Positions 55,601-64,000 of a DNA stretch of 64,000 nucleotides are shown in pieces (the stretch's first letter is position 1; every line of letters starts with the position of its first letter). A program made the position numbers and the translations under genes. Source of the DNA: DYRB01 sp963802205 (GTDB lineage Bacteria; Pseudomonadota; Gammaproteobacteria; Chromatiales; Chromatiaceae); NCBI GenBank assembly GCA_963802205.1, contig CAWDHW010000021.1, positions 1 to 64,000 on the forward strand, in the 5' to 3' direction. Below the pieces are notes generated by a model. The model was given only the letters and a program-made list of their open reading frames with translations, ran no database searches and was not told where the DNA came from.

Positions 55601-58600
55601 CGTCATAGCTCAGGGCCTGGGCGCGCAGGTCCAGCGGGGCATCCAGGACCTGGCCCTCGGCGGGTGCGGGCAGGAACAGGGCGACGCCGGCCCTATCCTG
55701 GGGTCCCGTGGCCTGGACCCAAAGGCGCTGACGTGACCTCTGCCCAGAGGCCCCGCTGCACAGGGCCTCGACCACGTAGACACCCGGCTCCTTGAAGGTG
55801 AAGGTCTTGGGCCGGTCGTCGCTCAGGCCCAGGTCCGGCCGGCCGTCGCGATTGGCATCGATGTCACAGGACTGGACCGGTTCGACGCCATCCATCGCCT
55901 GGCGTTTGAAGGCGACCCGCAGCGGGTTGCCGGCCTCCGGCTCGGCCGAGACCAGGGCCGCGGCCAGCGGGCGCTCCTGCGTGTCGGCCAGGACGAGGCC
56001 TGGGCTGAGGCTCGCGTCGTCGTCGCCCCACTCGCGCAGTTCGATGCGCAGCCGGGTGGGGCCCGCGACCTCGATGGGAATCCTGGGCCGGGCGGGGGCA
56101 TGGTGGCCGGACTCATGCAGGCGCTCCCCGGTGCGATCGTCGAAGACCTGTACCAGGGTCTGGTGCGGGGCTGCGATGGCAATCCATACCTTGCCGGCCT
56201 CGGCCACCTCGAAGAGGAAGCGGTCCCTGTCCCCGCGGTGATCGAAGCTGAAGGCCTGGGCCTCGCCGGGCTGGAGCCGGCGGGCTGAATCGGCGCTCAG
56301 GGGCCAGGTCTCGGCGGGCTCGGCCCGCTCCAGGGCCAGGTCCAGCCGGAAGGGTGCCGGCGAGGCGTCATCGTCGCCCCACTCCGCCGCGCTCACGAAG
56401 TAGAGGCCCCGGTTGACCTGGGGGCGCAGATCGGCGGTCTGACCGCCATGGACCCCCTGCTCTGCGACCAGGACACGGTTGCCGTCGAAGATGCGCAACA
56501 GGGACTGGTGGGCTGAGGTGAGGCGGGCGTGGAGGTAGCCGGGGAAGTCGATCTCGACCACATAGACATCATGGTCCCCGCGGGGCAGATAGGAGCCGCG
56601 CAGGGTCTCCCCGGGCTGGGCCGGGGTGGCGCGGTCGAAGTCGTCGTTGCGCTGGGCGAAATCGATCTCGTCCGCCGGCTCGAACCGGGTGTGCAGGGCG
56701 TAGGGGACGGCGGACCAGTCGTCATCGCCCCATTCGCGGATCGAGACATAGAGGGTCGTGGGGCCCTCCGCCGGGACGGCGAGCCGGTTCCACTGACCGC
56801 CGTGGACACCCTGCTCGGCGAGGCGCTGACCCTTGGGGTCGTAGACCTCGACATGGCGCTGCCCGGGGCCCATGGCCTGGACATGGACCACACCGGCCCC
56901 CGGTACGGCGAGGCTGTAGATGTCGCGATCGCCGCGGGGCAGCAGGGTGGCGGCGGTCCAAGCCCCCAGGGGCAGGGTGCGCCGGGCGTTCATGCGGCCC
57001 TTTTCCGGGGCGGGATCATCGATGCCGTCGTCCGGCAGCAGGTCGATGCGCAGCCGATAGGGGGACAGGGAGGCGTCGTCGTTGCCCCACTCCTCGACGC
57101 TCAGGGTGTAGCTGCCGGGCTCGACCTGGACCTGAAGGTCCAGGCCCTGATTGGCGTGTACCCCCTGCTCGGCGACTTGCTCCAAGCGGGTGTTGAAGAC
57201 CCTGATATGGCGCTGAAAAGGCGCGCCGGGCTCGCGTATCCGCAGGACACCGGGACGCTCCGCCTCGAAGCGGTAGAAGTCGCGGTCGCCCTTGGGCCAG
57301 ATCAGGCCCGCCTGCTCGCCGCCGATGGTCGCCAGCGCGGCCGCCTCCGGGGCCTCGTTGGGCTCGTTGGGGTCTGTGGCGTATTCGGCGGAGACGGTCA
57401 GGGTCAGCGGGGCCGCCCCGCTGGCGTCCCGCCCCCATTCCGAGACCTCCGCCAGGAAGGTCCCGGCCTGTACCCAGAGCTCGATGCGGTTGTCCTGGCC
57501 GGCATGGGTCCCCTGTTCGCGCAGCACCTGCCCCAGGCCGTCCATCACCCGCACCAGGGTCTGGAGGGGATTGACCGGCCCCACCAGCACCGTCAGCCGC
57601 GCCGGTTGTTCGAGACGGAAGCGGAACAGGTCGCTGTCATCGTTGCGCTCCAGGGTGAAGGTCACAGGGGCGTCGATGCGGACATCCAGGGGCCCGCTAT
57701 CGTCCTCCGGCGCCTCCATCGGCGTGGCCGGGTCGAGCAGGACCTCCGTGGCCGAGCCCTCGCCGGCCTCCACCGGGACCGTCCTCGGGGCATAGCCATC
57801 GGCCTCAATGTGGGCACTGAGGCGGCGGCGGATGCGCTCCACTCGACCCTGGCCGTCGGCCCAGTTGGCCAGGCCCATCTGGAGTGCGTCGAAGGCCGCG
57901 ATGCCCTTGGCATCGGTCTGCGCCTCCCCCGCCAACCCGCTCGGCCAGGTCTCGGCGAGTACCACCCTGGCCCCGGCCAGCGGGGCATGGGTGACCGAGT
58001 CCTGGACCTCGATCCGCACCTCCGCCGGGGTGGAGACTGGGATCATGGCCAGTGCGTCCTGCGCCTCGGCCTTGCCGATGCACAGCACCGAGGCGATGCG
58101 ATCACAGCCGGCGTCTTTGCAGTCTTCATGGGTTCCGATGACGCGCGTGGGTGGGGTGTCGCCCTGCACCTCGTGGGCAGACGACTCGACGAAACCCTGG
58201 CCCTGGCAGAATGCGTCGGCGGCCGGTTTGCCGCAGTTGGTGCCCAACTCGCGGCAGAGATCCAGGGCCAGATCATCGACCTTCGGTCGATCGAAGGCTT
58301 GCTCCTGCGGACGCCGCACCTCTACAGGACCGGAGAAAGGCGGGAAACCTGTGGCCTGGGCGGACAGGGTGTAGGTCCCCGGCGGCAGGTCCGGGAAGCT
58401 GAAGCCCCCGTCCCAACCGCTGACCCCAAGGGCCGGGCCACGTAGGGCACTCTTCACCTCGACGGGGGTGAGGCGCACCGTCGCCCCGATGATGGGCTGG
58501 GCACTGGCCCCCTCGCCCCCGGCGGCGGTGAGGCGCCCCTTCCATTCGAAGCGATCCGCTCGGGTCAGGGTCAGGGCCAGGGGTTCGCGCTGGCCGGCGG

Positions 58601-58907
58601 GGATGTCCAGGGACTGACTCAATACCTCAAATCCAGGGTGGCGGATCACCAGGCCGTGTCGGCCCGCGGGCACTCCCTCGAAGACCGCGGCACCGCTGGC
58701 ATCGGTCGCCGCCTGGCGGGCATCGATCTGGACATAGACGTTCGCCATCGGCTTGGGCTGGCCCTGGGCATCGGGCTCGCCGACCTGGACCACATAGGGC
58801 CCAGGGAAGGTGCCGGCGGCGGCCAGGGTCGGGCCGGTCCAGAGGCCGGCCAACCCAAGGAGCAGCGTAAGCAGGTAGGTCGGACGCGAGTTGGTGGCGG
58901 TATTCAT
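52668..58907 (-). CDS. Giant exported multidomain protein with five EWGDDD-type repeats
   Basis: This intact 2079-residue protein has a signal peptide (YLLTLLLGLAGLWTGPTLA). Three carboxypeptidase-regulatory-like beta sandwiches come first (VFEGVPAGRHGLVIRHPGF; FPDLPPGTYTLSAQATGFP). Five repeats of about 110-150 residues, of the pre-peptidase C-terminal sort, follow. Each has a GDRD-F/Y-F entry, an EQGVHGGQ turn and an SEWGDDDASLSP end. After them are an Ig/PKD-like part, an Fn3-like one (LTGLEPATPYEFQPLGG), NEW-domain-like segments, a DTDGDGRIDRW calcium-binding-like loop, CARDB-like and Big-like domains. The C-terminal motif is YRESLVLEKDPQVADRVKKLEVYL. It probably binds ligand or matrix at the cell surface. 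No sorting signal or protease domain is seen. It follows the Thr-rich gene by 4 bases. Confidence 0.8.
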   Translation of the reverse strand: MNTATNSRPTYLLTLLLGLAGLWTGPTLAAAGTFPGPYVVQVGEPDAQGQPKPMANVYVQIDARQAATDASGAAVFEGVPAGRHGLVIRHPGFEVLSQSLDIPAGQREPLALTLTRADRFEWKGRLTAAGGEGASAQPIIGATVRLTPVEVKSALRGPALGVSGWDGGFSFPDLPPGTYTLSAQATGFPPFSGPVEVRRPQEQAFDRPKVDDLALDLCRELGTNCGKPAADAFCQGQGFVESSAHEVQGDTPPTRVIGTHEDCKDAGCDRIASVLCIGKAEAQDALAMIPVSTPAEVRIEVQDSVTHAPLAGARVVLAETWPSGLAGEAQTDAKGIAAFDALQMGLANWADGQGRVERIRRRLSAHIEADGYAPRTVPVEAGEGSATEVLLDPATPMEAPEDDSGPLDVRIDAPVTFTLERNDDSDLFRFRLEQPARLTVLVGPVNPLQTLVRVMDGLGQVLREQGTHAGQDNRIELWVQAGTFLAEVSEWGRDASGAAPLTLTVSAEYATDPNEPNEAPEAAALATIGGEQAGLIWPKGDRDFYRFEAERPGVLRIREPGAPFQRHIRVFNTRLEQVAEQGVHANQGLDLQVQVEPGSYTLSVEEWGNDDASLSPYRLRIDLLPDDGIDDPAPEKGRMNARRTLPLGAWTAATLLPRGDRDIYSLAVPGAGVVHVQAMGPGQRHVEVYDPKGQRLAEQGVHGGQWNRLAVPAEGPTTLYVSIREWGDDDWSAVPYALHTRFEPADEIDFAQRNDDFDRATPAQPGETLRGSYLPRGDHDVYVVEIDFPGYLHARLTSAHQSLLRIFDGNRVLVAEQGVHGGQTADLRPQVNRGLYFVSAAEWGDDDASPAPFRLDLALERAEPAETWPLSADSARRLQPGEAQAFSFDHRGDRDRFLFEVAEAGKVWIAIAAPHQTLVQVFDDRTGERLHESGHHAPARPRIPIEVAGPTRLRIELREWGDDDASLSPGLVLADTQERPLAAALVSAEPEAGNPLRVAFKRQAMDGVEPVQSCDIDANRDGRPDLGLSDDRPKTFTFKEPGVYVVEALCSGASGQRSRQRLWVQATGPQDRAGVALFLPAPAEGQVLDAPLDLRAQALSYDGSRIAQVAFTLDGKPLSTDYDAPFEAQVNWRALAAGEHRLQVSARDAAGVEAELSRKFSLSEYFGLTPPDGAVLSGEGIRVSWTGPGFGPSKVRYRKKGEEAWQEAVGESGHDRSLTLTGLEPATPYEFQPLGGKEEGPLRTLTRVKGLAFGQPRYGANIRRDYDQKVGISVRNNGEAPLKVRLECGRPKDPLLLVGFVGEGSEDKPFELAPGEERQFLLALSAQDVNTEDHSVPIRIVSDNGLNDEAEVAVHVQLPKIELTWEDKGPAPNGQGRIYRLVNTGDPITDLAVVAADPTKVSIHPTVRHGLMPSYQSQDFTVTPRFHEGFTGVKTRLIAHGLDKRFEQPYEMKLGPGEKARRIWLFPGKDPTAETAPGEEQELINRAQRAEGLKAADIDWTRRDNPEDTDGDGRIDRWSQRVGDLLWVGDDSDADGEVDFVHADVGDDGMFEYSALLEDGKWRPTNLVEAWLEMGFSLRGARQDYQAHSVDIVFNGQTIGRLKDMIPNGNYAFRIPPRSLKFDSSGALGDNQVGLSTTHLRGGHYAVTSDFRFKLRLTATPVWTVAKDEAQARAQAGALTEVSVSAPDLSVSSADLRLLGPAQPKAGDDLVLEVPLRNLGSSSPVGVPLVLTRTLPNGQTEELARTTVEHIALDATTQVQVPFKARGGANQLTVTIDPEDRFKDLDRANNQGMLFVQVAGDDVAPTLKIGQPADGQTLTDTLVPLIAEAGDDQALAGVQLSIDGGLWQDLEPANGRIDQTLLLQPGDHRLELKATDYSGNTASQRAQVRIDAKPPEARLVTPQNGATLDVRGLDLAIEAPADAAQIGVRTAGGPWHKASLVGTQAGLRLPLRFGPQTIEVLVADKRGAVTLLKADVTCTKQPAEGEATQTQAASDQGLLWPADRPDLEIDLFKATSGLFSKLAIAPAEKAQRLREDARRRQAQGDYAGAYNKYRESLVLEKDPQVADRVKKLEVYLNVK

Positions 58908-58911
58908 GGCC

Positions 58912-61900
58912 TCAGTCCTTCCGCACGATGGGCGGCAGGGCCACCGGGGCATTGATCACGGGGCGGTTGGTGCAATACCAATCGCTCTGCCGGTGGTGGG
59001 CCGTGACATAGCCGCCGCCCTTGCCCTTCTGTAACCCCAGGTCCTTCTTCAGGGACTCGGCGATATCGATGGTCTTGCCCTGGGCGTTCTTCTGCGGGTG
59101 CTTGGCGTACCACTCCGCCTGTTTCTGGAGCTGGTCGCGGATGTCGGCAAAGGTCTTGCCGGGCGGCAGCTTGAGGCTCCCGTCCTTCAGCCCACGGACT
59201 ATGGCGATGATGCCGTCGGCGGCCTTCATCTGCTGATCCACCTTGTCCGGGTCTATGCCGGTGATGAGGATCGTGGCATCCACCTCCAGGGCACCGCTGC
59301 CGCCCATGCCCAGGCCGATGGCGCCGGCGAGTTTGCCGCCGACCTTGACCTTGGTCCAGGACAGCTCACCCTCGATCTTGGCCTCGCCGCCGGCCCCGTA
59401 GGAGACCTCGCCCTGGCCCTTGCCGCCGACCTTGAGGCCCCACACCGTGAGGGACACCTCGGCCTCCAGCTCGGCCTTGCCGCCGATAAAGGCCTTGGCC
59501 TCGGCGGAGACGCCGACCTTCTCGGTGGTGATCACCCCGGCCACCGCACCCTTGGCCTCGACCCCGACCTTGGCGGTGCCGGTGACCTTGCCCTGGCCAG
59601 TGACGCCCTCGGCTAGATCGACCTGGGCGGAACCGGTACCCGTGACCTTGACCGCGTTGGCCTCGCCCGAGATATCGGCCCCGAGCTTGGTCCCCTCCTT
59701 GTTGTCCGTGGTCAGCTCCCACTGGCCCTTGGCACCGACCTGACCGACCTGGATCTTGGCCTCGCCGTCTACCTCCAGGTTCTTGCCGGCGATGGTGGTC
59801 TGGGTCGCCCCCGAGGTGGACGCAGCCCGGCCGCCGTCGTCGTCCACCGGGTCGAAGAGCTGGCCGCCCGCCCACTTGACCCCCTTCTTGACAGGCTCCG
59901 GGCCGCCGCCGGGCTTCTTGTCCCCCTCGCCTTCGTTCTGGCCCGAGTGGGTCTGCTCCCAGTCGAAGGTCGAGGTCTTGGATGTGGTGTGCGGGGCCTC
60001 GGTGCTGGTGTGGGTGCTGGTGGTCTTGCCGCCCGTGCCCGTGGTATCGACCGTGGATTCGCTGTCGGTGGTGGTGACCCGGCCGCCCGAGTCCGTGCTC
60101 GTGGTCTTGCCGGAGCTGAAGGTGTGGCCCTGGGTGACCCCGTCGTCTCCGGTGGTATCGGTGGTCAGGGTGATGGACTTGGTAGAGCTGGTACCGCCGT
60201 CGGGCGTGCTGGCGGTGGTCTGGGTCTGGGTGGTGGTCTTGGCGGTGGTCGTGCCCTTGCCATCCTGTTTGGTATGGGTGACCGCCTTGCCGGTGGTGAC
60301 CTGGGTCGAGCCGTCGGCCCCGGTCTGGGCCGTATCGGTATGGGTGGTGGTCACCCCGGCCTGCTTGCCGTCGGGTTTGGCAGGACCTGTGTAGGTCGAG
60401 GTCTTCTGCTGGGTCTGGGTGACCGAGCCGTCGGCGCCGGTCTTGATACCGGTGCCGGTCTCGCTGCCGACGGTCCCGCCGCCCTTGGTCTTGCCGGTCT
60501 CCCCAACCGTGCTGGTGTGCTCGGTGGTCCCGTCGGCCTGGGTGCTGGTGGTCGTGGATTGGGACTTGCCGGTGGGGGCGATATAGCCCTTGCCGCTCTG
60601 GCCCTGGGTCCCCAGGGTCTCGGTGGTAGATTGCGTGGTGGTCTTGCCGGTGACCCCGCCGCCCTTGCCCAGGGTGGTGGACTCGGTGGTCTGGGTGCTG
60701 GTCTTGCCGCCGTCCGGGGTCTGAGTGGTCTTGGTGTCCTTCACCTTCACCTTTTGGCCGCCGTCCGCGGTGTCGGTGACCGTGGTCGTGGTGGTCTTGG
60801 TGGTGTCGCCGTCCTTGGTGGACTTGATGTTCCACCAGGCGTTCTTGGCCGTGCCCTCCTTCTCGGCGGTGGATGCCTTGGGTGGGGTCGGGGGCTTGGC
60901 CACGGTGCCGACGGCGGCGTTGTCCGGGGGCGGGGGCGGTGCGACCCCGAGCTTCTTGCGCTCCGCATCGTTCGCCGCCTGGGCCTTGGCGTTCTCGGTC
61001 TCGATGCGCTTGATGCGGTCGCTGATGGCCTGGGAGGTGGTCGGCAGGGGTTTGCCGTCCGGGCCGAGCATCGGGTCCTTGTCCTTGCCCTGGGTCTGCT
61101 TGGCCAGGTCCTCGCGGGTCGCCTTGGTGACCGCGGCCTGCTGTTTGGCGGCCGCCTTGGAATTCTGGAGCTGCTGATCGGCCTTTTCGATGTAGGTCTT
61201 GACGTCCTTTTTCTGCTGCTCCGGGGTGGCCCCCAGGGCGGTGACCCCGGTCTCGAACTCGTCCTTGTAGTTGCGATGGGCGTCGGCCTGCTGGACCACG
61301 GGGGAGGTCTGGCCGGCACTGTCCGCGGCCTTGCTCACGCTCTTGCCCGCGGTCTTGAGGGCCGTGGCGTGGGCCAGGCTGGCCTTCGCCTTGGCCGTCT
61401 CCGGGTCATCATTCGAGTCGGCCGGCGGCGTCGGCGACTTCTCCAGGTCCCCGGCGGCGTGGATGAATTTCTTCTCGTTGTCGAGGACGAACCCCTCCTT
61501 GTCGGTGATGGCCTCGTCGCCCTTCACCCCGGTCGCCTTCTTGCCGCCGGGCGTGGCGAAGGAGTCGGAATAGCTCGACCTGGCCTCCAGTTGTTCCTTG
61601 GTCGGCGGTGCCCAGAGGGTGGCGTCCTTGGTCTTGTTGACATGGATGCCAAGCTTTGGGTCATAGACCACGTCGTCGCCGTTCGCCTTCCAGGTCGCGA
61701 CTGATGGCGTCCGCGGTCTTCGTGGTCTTGGCGGTGATGTCCATGTCCGCGCGGACGTCCTTGGGGGCGCTCCCGGTGGGGTCCACATCCTTGCCGTGGG
61801 CCTTCTTGATGGCTTCGAGTTCCTTCCCGCGGGGGTCCTGCCCGGAAAAGGTCGATTGGATCTGGCCCTTGGCCTGGACATATTCGGACAGGGTCTTTTG

Positions 61901-62107
61901 GTAGTCCGGGTGACTGGTGTCTATGGTCCCATCCGGCTTGACCAGATTGGGGTTGCCGCGGACCTTGGCGTGATACTCGGCCTGGAGGGCGTCGAGCTGC
62001 TTCTGCTGGGCGATGCGCAGGGCCTCGATGGCGGGGTCGGCGGCCTGGACCGGCATCCCCAGGGTGAAGGCCCCAACAAGCAGCACCAGGAGCGCGAGCA
62101 ACCGCAT
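58912..62107 (-). pseudogene. Secreted Thr/Gly-rich repetitive protein, one frame break
   Basis: Read with one extra base removed near 61702, this is a 1064-residue protein. It has a signal peptide (RLLALLVLLVGAFTLGMPVQA) and a charged helical N-terminal part (LDALQAEYHAKVRGNPNLV). Then come long Lys/Ala-rich helices, about 350 residues of Thr/Gly/Asp/Ser/Gln-rich simple repeats (many TTxT and TxGxD phrases) and a beta-rich Gly/Ala/Lys part (GKVTGTAKVGVEAKGA). The last 150 residues are helical. No catalytic motif is visible and I know no family. The giant export gene starts 4 bases after its stop. The start is ATG 62107; ATG 62212 would overlap the TPR gene by 17 bases. If the break is real the first 135 residues are separated from the rest. 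Confidence 0.65.
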
Positions 62108-62195
62108 TGGGTTCAGTGACCTGGCTGCCCTGGCGTTGTCTCGCCCCCGGCGGTCGGCTTGGGCCGGTCTCTGCGATTGGACCTGGACGGGTGGA

Positions 62196-63107
62196 TCAAC
62201 GGGTCTGTTCATTACCCAGGCTCCTCAACAGATCCTCGGCCTGTTTGCGTACCTGAGGATCGGTGGCGGGGGCCTTGAGCAGGGCATCGAGCTCGCCCCG
62301 CGCCTCCGCGGTTTGCTTCAACTGGACCTGGGCCTGGGCGAGGTACAGGCCCAGGCGTGGGTTCGTGCTGCCCGCGGCGCGGGCCTTGAGGTAGCCGTCG
62401 CGTGCCTCGGCGGTGCGGCCCAGGTCGTCGTAGACGGTGGCGAGCAGGAACAGGAACTTGGCGTCATCCGGTGCGATGCGGATCGCCTCTTCGAGCAGCG
62501 GGACCGCTTGATCCCCGCGCTGGGTGCCCAACAGCAGCACGGCGAGGCGGTAGCGGGCACCAAGCAGATTGGGATCGGCATCGATGGCCTTGCGCAGACT
62601 GCGCTCGCCCTCGGTCGGGTTGCCGCCGGCCAGGAAGACCTGGCCGAGGTTGTACCAGGCGTCCGCCCGGGCGGGGTCGAGGCGCACCGCGGTCTGGAAG
62701 TTGATCATGGCCCCATTGACGTCCTTTTGCTGGAGGGCCAGCACGCCGAGGTTGTTGTAGGTCTCGGCCGCGGCGGGGTCGGCCTCCAGGGCCTGGTTGT
62801 AGAAGGCCTTGGCCGCGTCGGGCCGGCCCTGGGCCAGGGCCAGGTTGCCCAGGAGATTGGCGGCGTCCTTGTTGCGCGGATACTCCGCCAGGATTGCCTG
62901 GAGCACTGCCTCGCCATCCTTGATGCGACCGTCGTTGAGGGCCTGATCGGCCTGGGTGAAGCGCTCGTCCAAGGTGGGGGCTCCGGTGGCGGCCTGAGTG
63001 CCGGCGGCCTGGGCCGGGGGACTTGCGGGGATCAAGCCCGGGGTGCAGGCGAGCAGCAGGCCTGCCAGTAGCCGGGGCGCAAAGGGGCGGTTAATGGATA
63101 CAGGCAT
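62196..63107 (-). CDS. Exported TPR-repeat protein
   Basis: The 303-residue protein has a signal peptide (LLAGLLLACTPGLIPA) whose Cys might be a lipobox but is poorly placed. About seven TPR units follow, for example AANLLGNLALAQGRPDAAKAF, AETYNNLGVLALQQKDVNGA, ADAWYNLGQVFLAGG and ARYRLAVLLLG. Such solenoids bind peptides or proteins. ATG 63107 has GGAG 10 bases upstream; an ATG at 63122 also exists. It lies 40 bases after the partly seen TPR gene and before the Thr-rich gene, so it probably forms a periplasmic scaffold for the large proteins. Confidence 0.82.
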   Translation of the reverse strand: MPVSINRPFAPRLLAGLLLACTPGLIPASPPAQAAGTQAATGAPTLDERFTQADQALNDGRIKDGEAVLQAILAEYPRNKDAANLLGNLALAQGRPDAAKAFYNQALEADPAAAETYNNLGVLALQQKDVNGAMINFQTAVRLDPARADAWYNLGQVFLAGGNPTEGERSLRKAIDADPNLLGARYRLAVLLLGTQRGDQAVPLLEEAIRIAPDDAKFLFLLATVYDDLGRTAEARDGYLKARAAGSTNPRLGLYLAQAQVQLKQTAEARGELDALLKAPATDPQVRKQAEDLLRSLGNEQTR

Positions 63108-63147
63108 GGTGCGGTACTCCATGTTGGCGGCCGAGAAGCGATTGGGT

Positions 63148-64000
63148 TCAGCGGCCCGCCGGGGCCGTTCCGAGATAGACCTCCAGTTTCCTGATCCGCT
63201 CCTGCAACTGGGGATCGGCCTTGAGGGCGACGCTCGCACGAAACCGCTCCAGGGCCCCCGCATAGTCCCCCTTGGCGAGCCGCTCGCGCCCCTCGGTCGC
63301 CAGCGTTGCGGCATCGGGGGTTGCCGCTGCGGCCCCAGCCGGGGTTGCGGGAGAGGTCGCGGCAGGGGTTGTCGCAGGAGTTGTCGCAGGGGCCGCCGCG
63401 GGAGTGACTGTCTGGGCCTCCGCAGGGGTTGCAGGAAGCGTCGCTGCCGGCGGGGTCGCGGCCCCGGCCGCCTTGCCCACCCCTGCCTCGGGGGCGCCGG
63501 CCGCGCCGGTGAGGCGTTCGACGCCTGCGCGGGCGATTCTGACGACCAGGTCCTCGGGGTCGGCGGCGCGGTCCACGTAGAGCTGGTACCAGGTCAGGGC
63601 CTCTGCATTGCGACCCGAGCCCTCGAGCGCGGCGGCATAGCCCGGCACAAAGGGGAGGCGTTCATCACCGACCTCCTTTGGATCGGCGAGGAGTTGCCGG
63701 TAGATCGGCAGGGCCTTTTGCCATTCCTTCGCGTCTTCGTAGAGCCCCAGCAGGCGCTTGCGCACCAGGCTGATCCCGGGCGAGGCGAAGGTCGCGAAGC
63801 GCTGCTCCAGATAGTCGGAGTCGGGATAGGTGGCGAGGTAGCGCTCCAGCAGGGCTGACGGCCTCGGCGCGATGCGGCGGGTCATAGGCCTGGAGATAAA
63901 GATTGGAGAGTCGCCAGTAGGACTCCTCAGCCTGCTCGGTGTCCGGGTATTCGTCGATGATGCGCAGGTAGCGGGTCTCGATACCACTGAGGTCCTGGTC
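63148..64000 (-). pseudogene. TPR-like protein, truncated by the window edge, one frame break
   Basis: Only the C-terminal 280 or so residues are inside the window. TPR-like helix pairs come first (ETRYLRIIDEYPDTEQAEES and ALLERYLATYPDSDYLEQR, then YEDAKEWQKALPIYRQLL and EALTWYQLYVDRA). They lead to an Ala/Pro/Thr-rich linker and end in YAGALERFRASVALK, then DPQLQERIRKLEVYLG. That tail matches the end of the giant protein 4.2 kb away. One extra base at about 63856 splits the frame; removing it joins the halves (HRAEAV with ALLERY). The operon probably extends beyond the edge. Confidence 0.7.

Noticed and set aside
56529..58445. Long plus-strand open frame (638 codons) opposite the giant export gene
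   Set aside because: It mirrors the coding frame of the minus-strand gene, has no family match or ribosome site, and its Gly/Leu/Val-rich composition is the usual antisense shadow in GC-rich coding DNA.
59950..60750. Short repeated units that could look like a CRISPR array
   Set aside because: The repeats are irregular codons for Thr, Gly and Asp within an open frame, with no constant repeat or spacer length. No cas gene is in the window.
59947..61704. Plus-strand frame of 585 codons opposite the Thr-rich protein
   Set aside because: It is almost entirely Gly/Leu/Ala/Arg, the complement of Thr/Gly/Asp repeats, and the minus strand has a signal peptide and proper operon spacing.

Overview
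The window is GC-rich gammaproteobacterial chromosome. Gene order is gammaproteobacterial: rpsU-yqeY-dnaG-rpoD (macromolecular synthesis operon) and pcnB-folK-panB-panC-panD. The high GC and the many single-domain families (DUF1269, DUF190 with CrcB, DUF2272, DUF2760 with Hsp70) would suit the Chromatiales (purple sulfur bacteria). No photosynthesis or sulfur-oxidation gene is present, so that placement is an inference.

Layout. 0.4-10.8 kb: membrane protein, lipase-like hydrolase, AI-2E-family permease, glutaminase, Anbu proteasome-like peptidase, a frame-disrupted cupin, then a signalling locus (NarL-type regulator, frame-disrupted hybrid kinase, ABC-type substrate-binding protein). 10.9-17.6 kb: two palindromic MITE-like elements, tRNA-Ile2 with its terminator, rpoD, dnaG, yqeY, rpsU, DUF1015. 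17.7-28.1 kb: amino-acid binding protein, dsbB, dsbA, crcB, DUF190, an HPF-like protein, vapBC, rlhA and the permease fetB. 28.1-42.4 kb: an accessory island lying between fetB and its probable partner ATPase gene fetA. It carries an IS701-like transposase relic, REP-like palindromes, a KAS III-like gene, an SDR, an ABC exporter, a LolA-like protein, an outer-membrane barrel, a sulfotransferase and a heavily frame-broken secreted repeat protein. Its right border holds a MITE with a perfect 8-bp target duplication. 42.4-52.4 kb: fetA, panD/C/B, folK, pcnB, tRNA-Glu, DUF2934, DUF2760-Hsp70, YjbQ and a low-molecular-weight phosphatase. 52.7-64 kb: a leftward four-gene operon of two TPR proteins, a Thr/Gly-rich secreted protein and a 2079-residue exported multidomain protein. 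The operon runs off the right edge.

Two loci could be undescribed systems. One is the island cassette KAS III/SDR/ABC/LolA-like/OM barrel/sulfotransferase, which reads as synthesis and envelope export of a (possibly sulfated) lipid. The other is the 52.7-64 kb export operon, whose giant protein has five repeats marked by EQGVH and EWGDDD motifs and shares a C-terminal motif with a TPR partner.

Eleven frame breaks in six genes are each explained by one extra base (hybrid kinase twice, cupin, KAS III, secreted repeat protein five times, Thr-rich protein, right-edge TPR gene). One further break looks like a missing base, and there is one in-frame stop. Removing the extra bases restores coherent proteins of whole-codon length. 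Residual insertion errors in the assembly are therefore as likely as true gene decay, and the affected genes are annotated as single, frame-disrupted loci.
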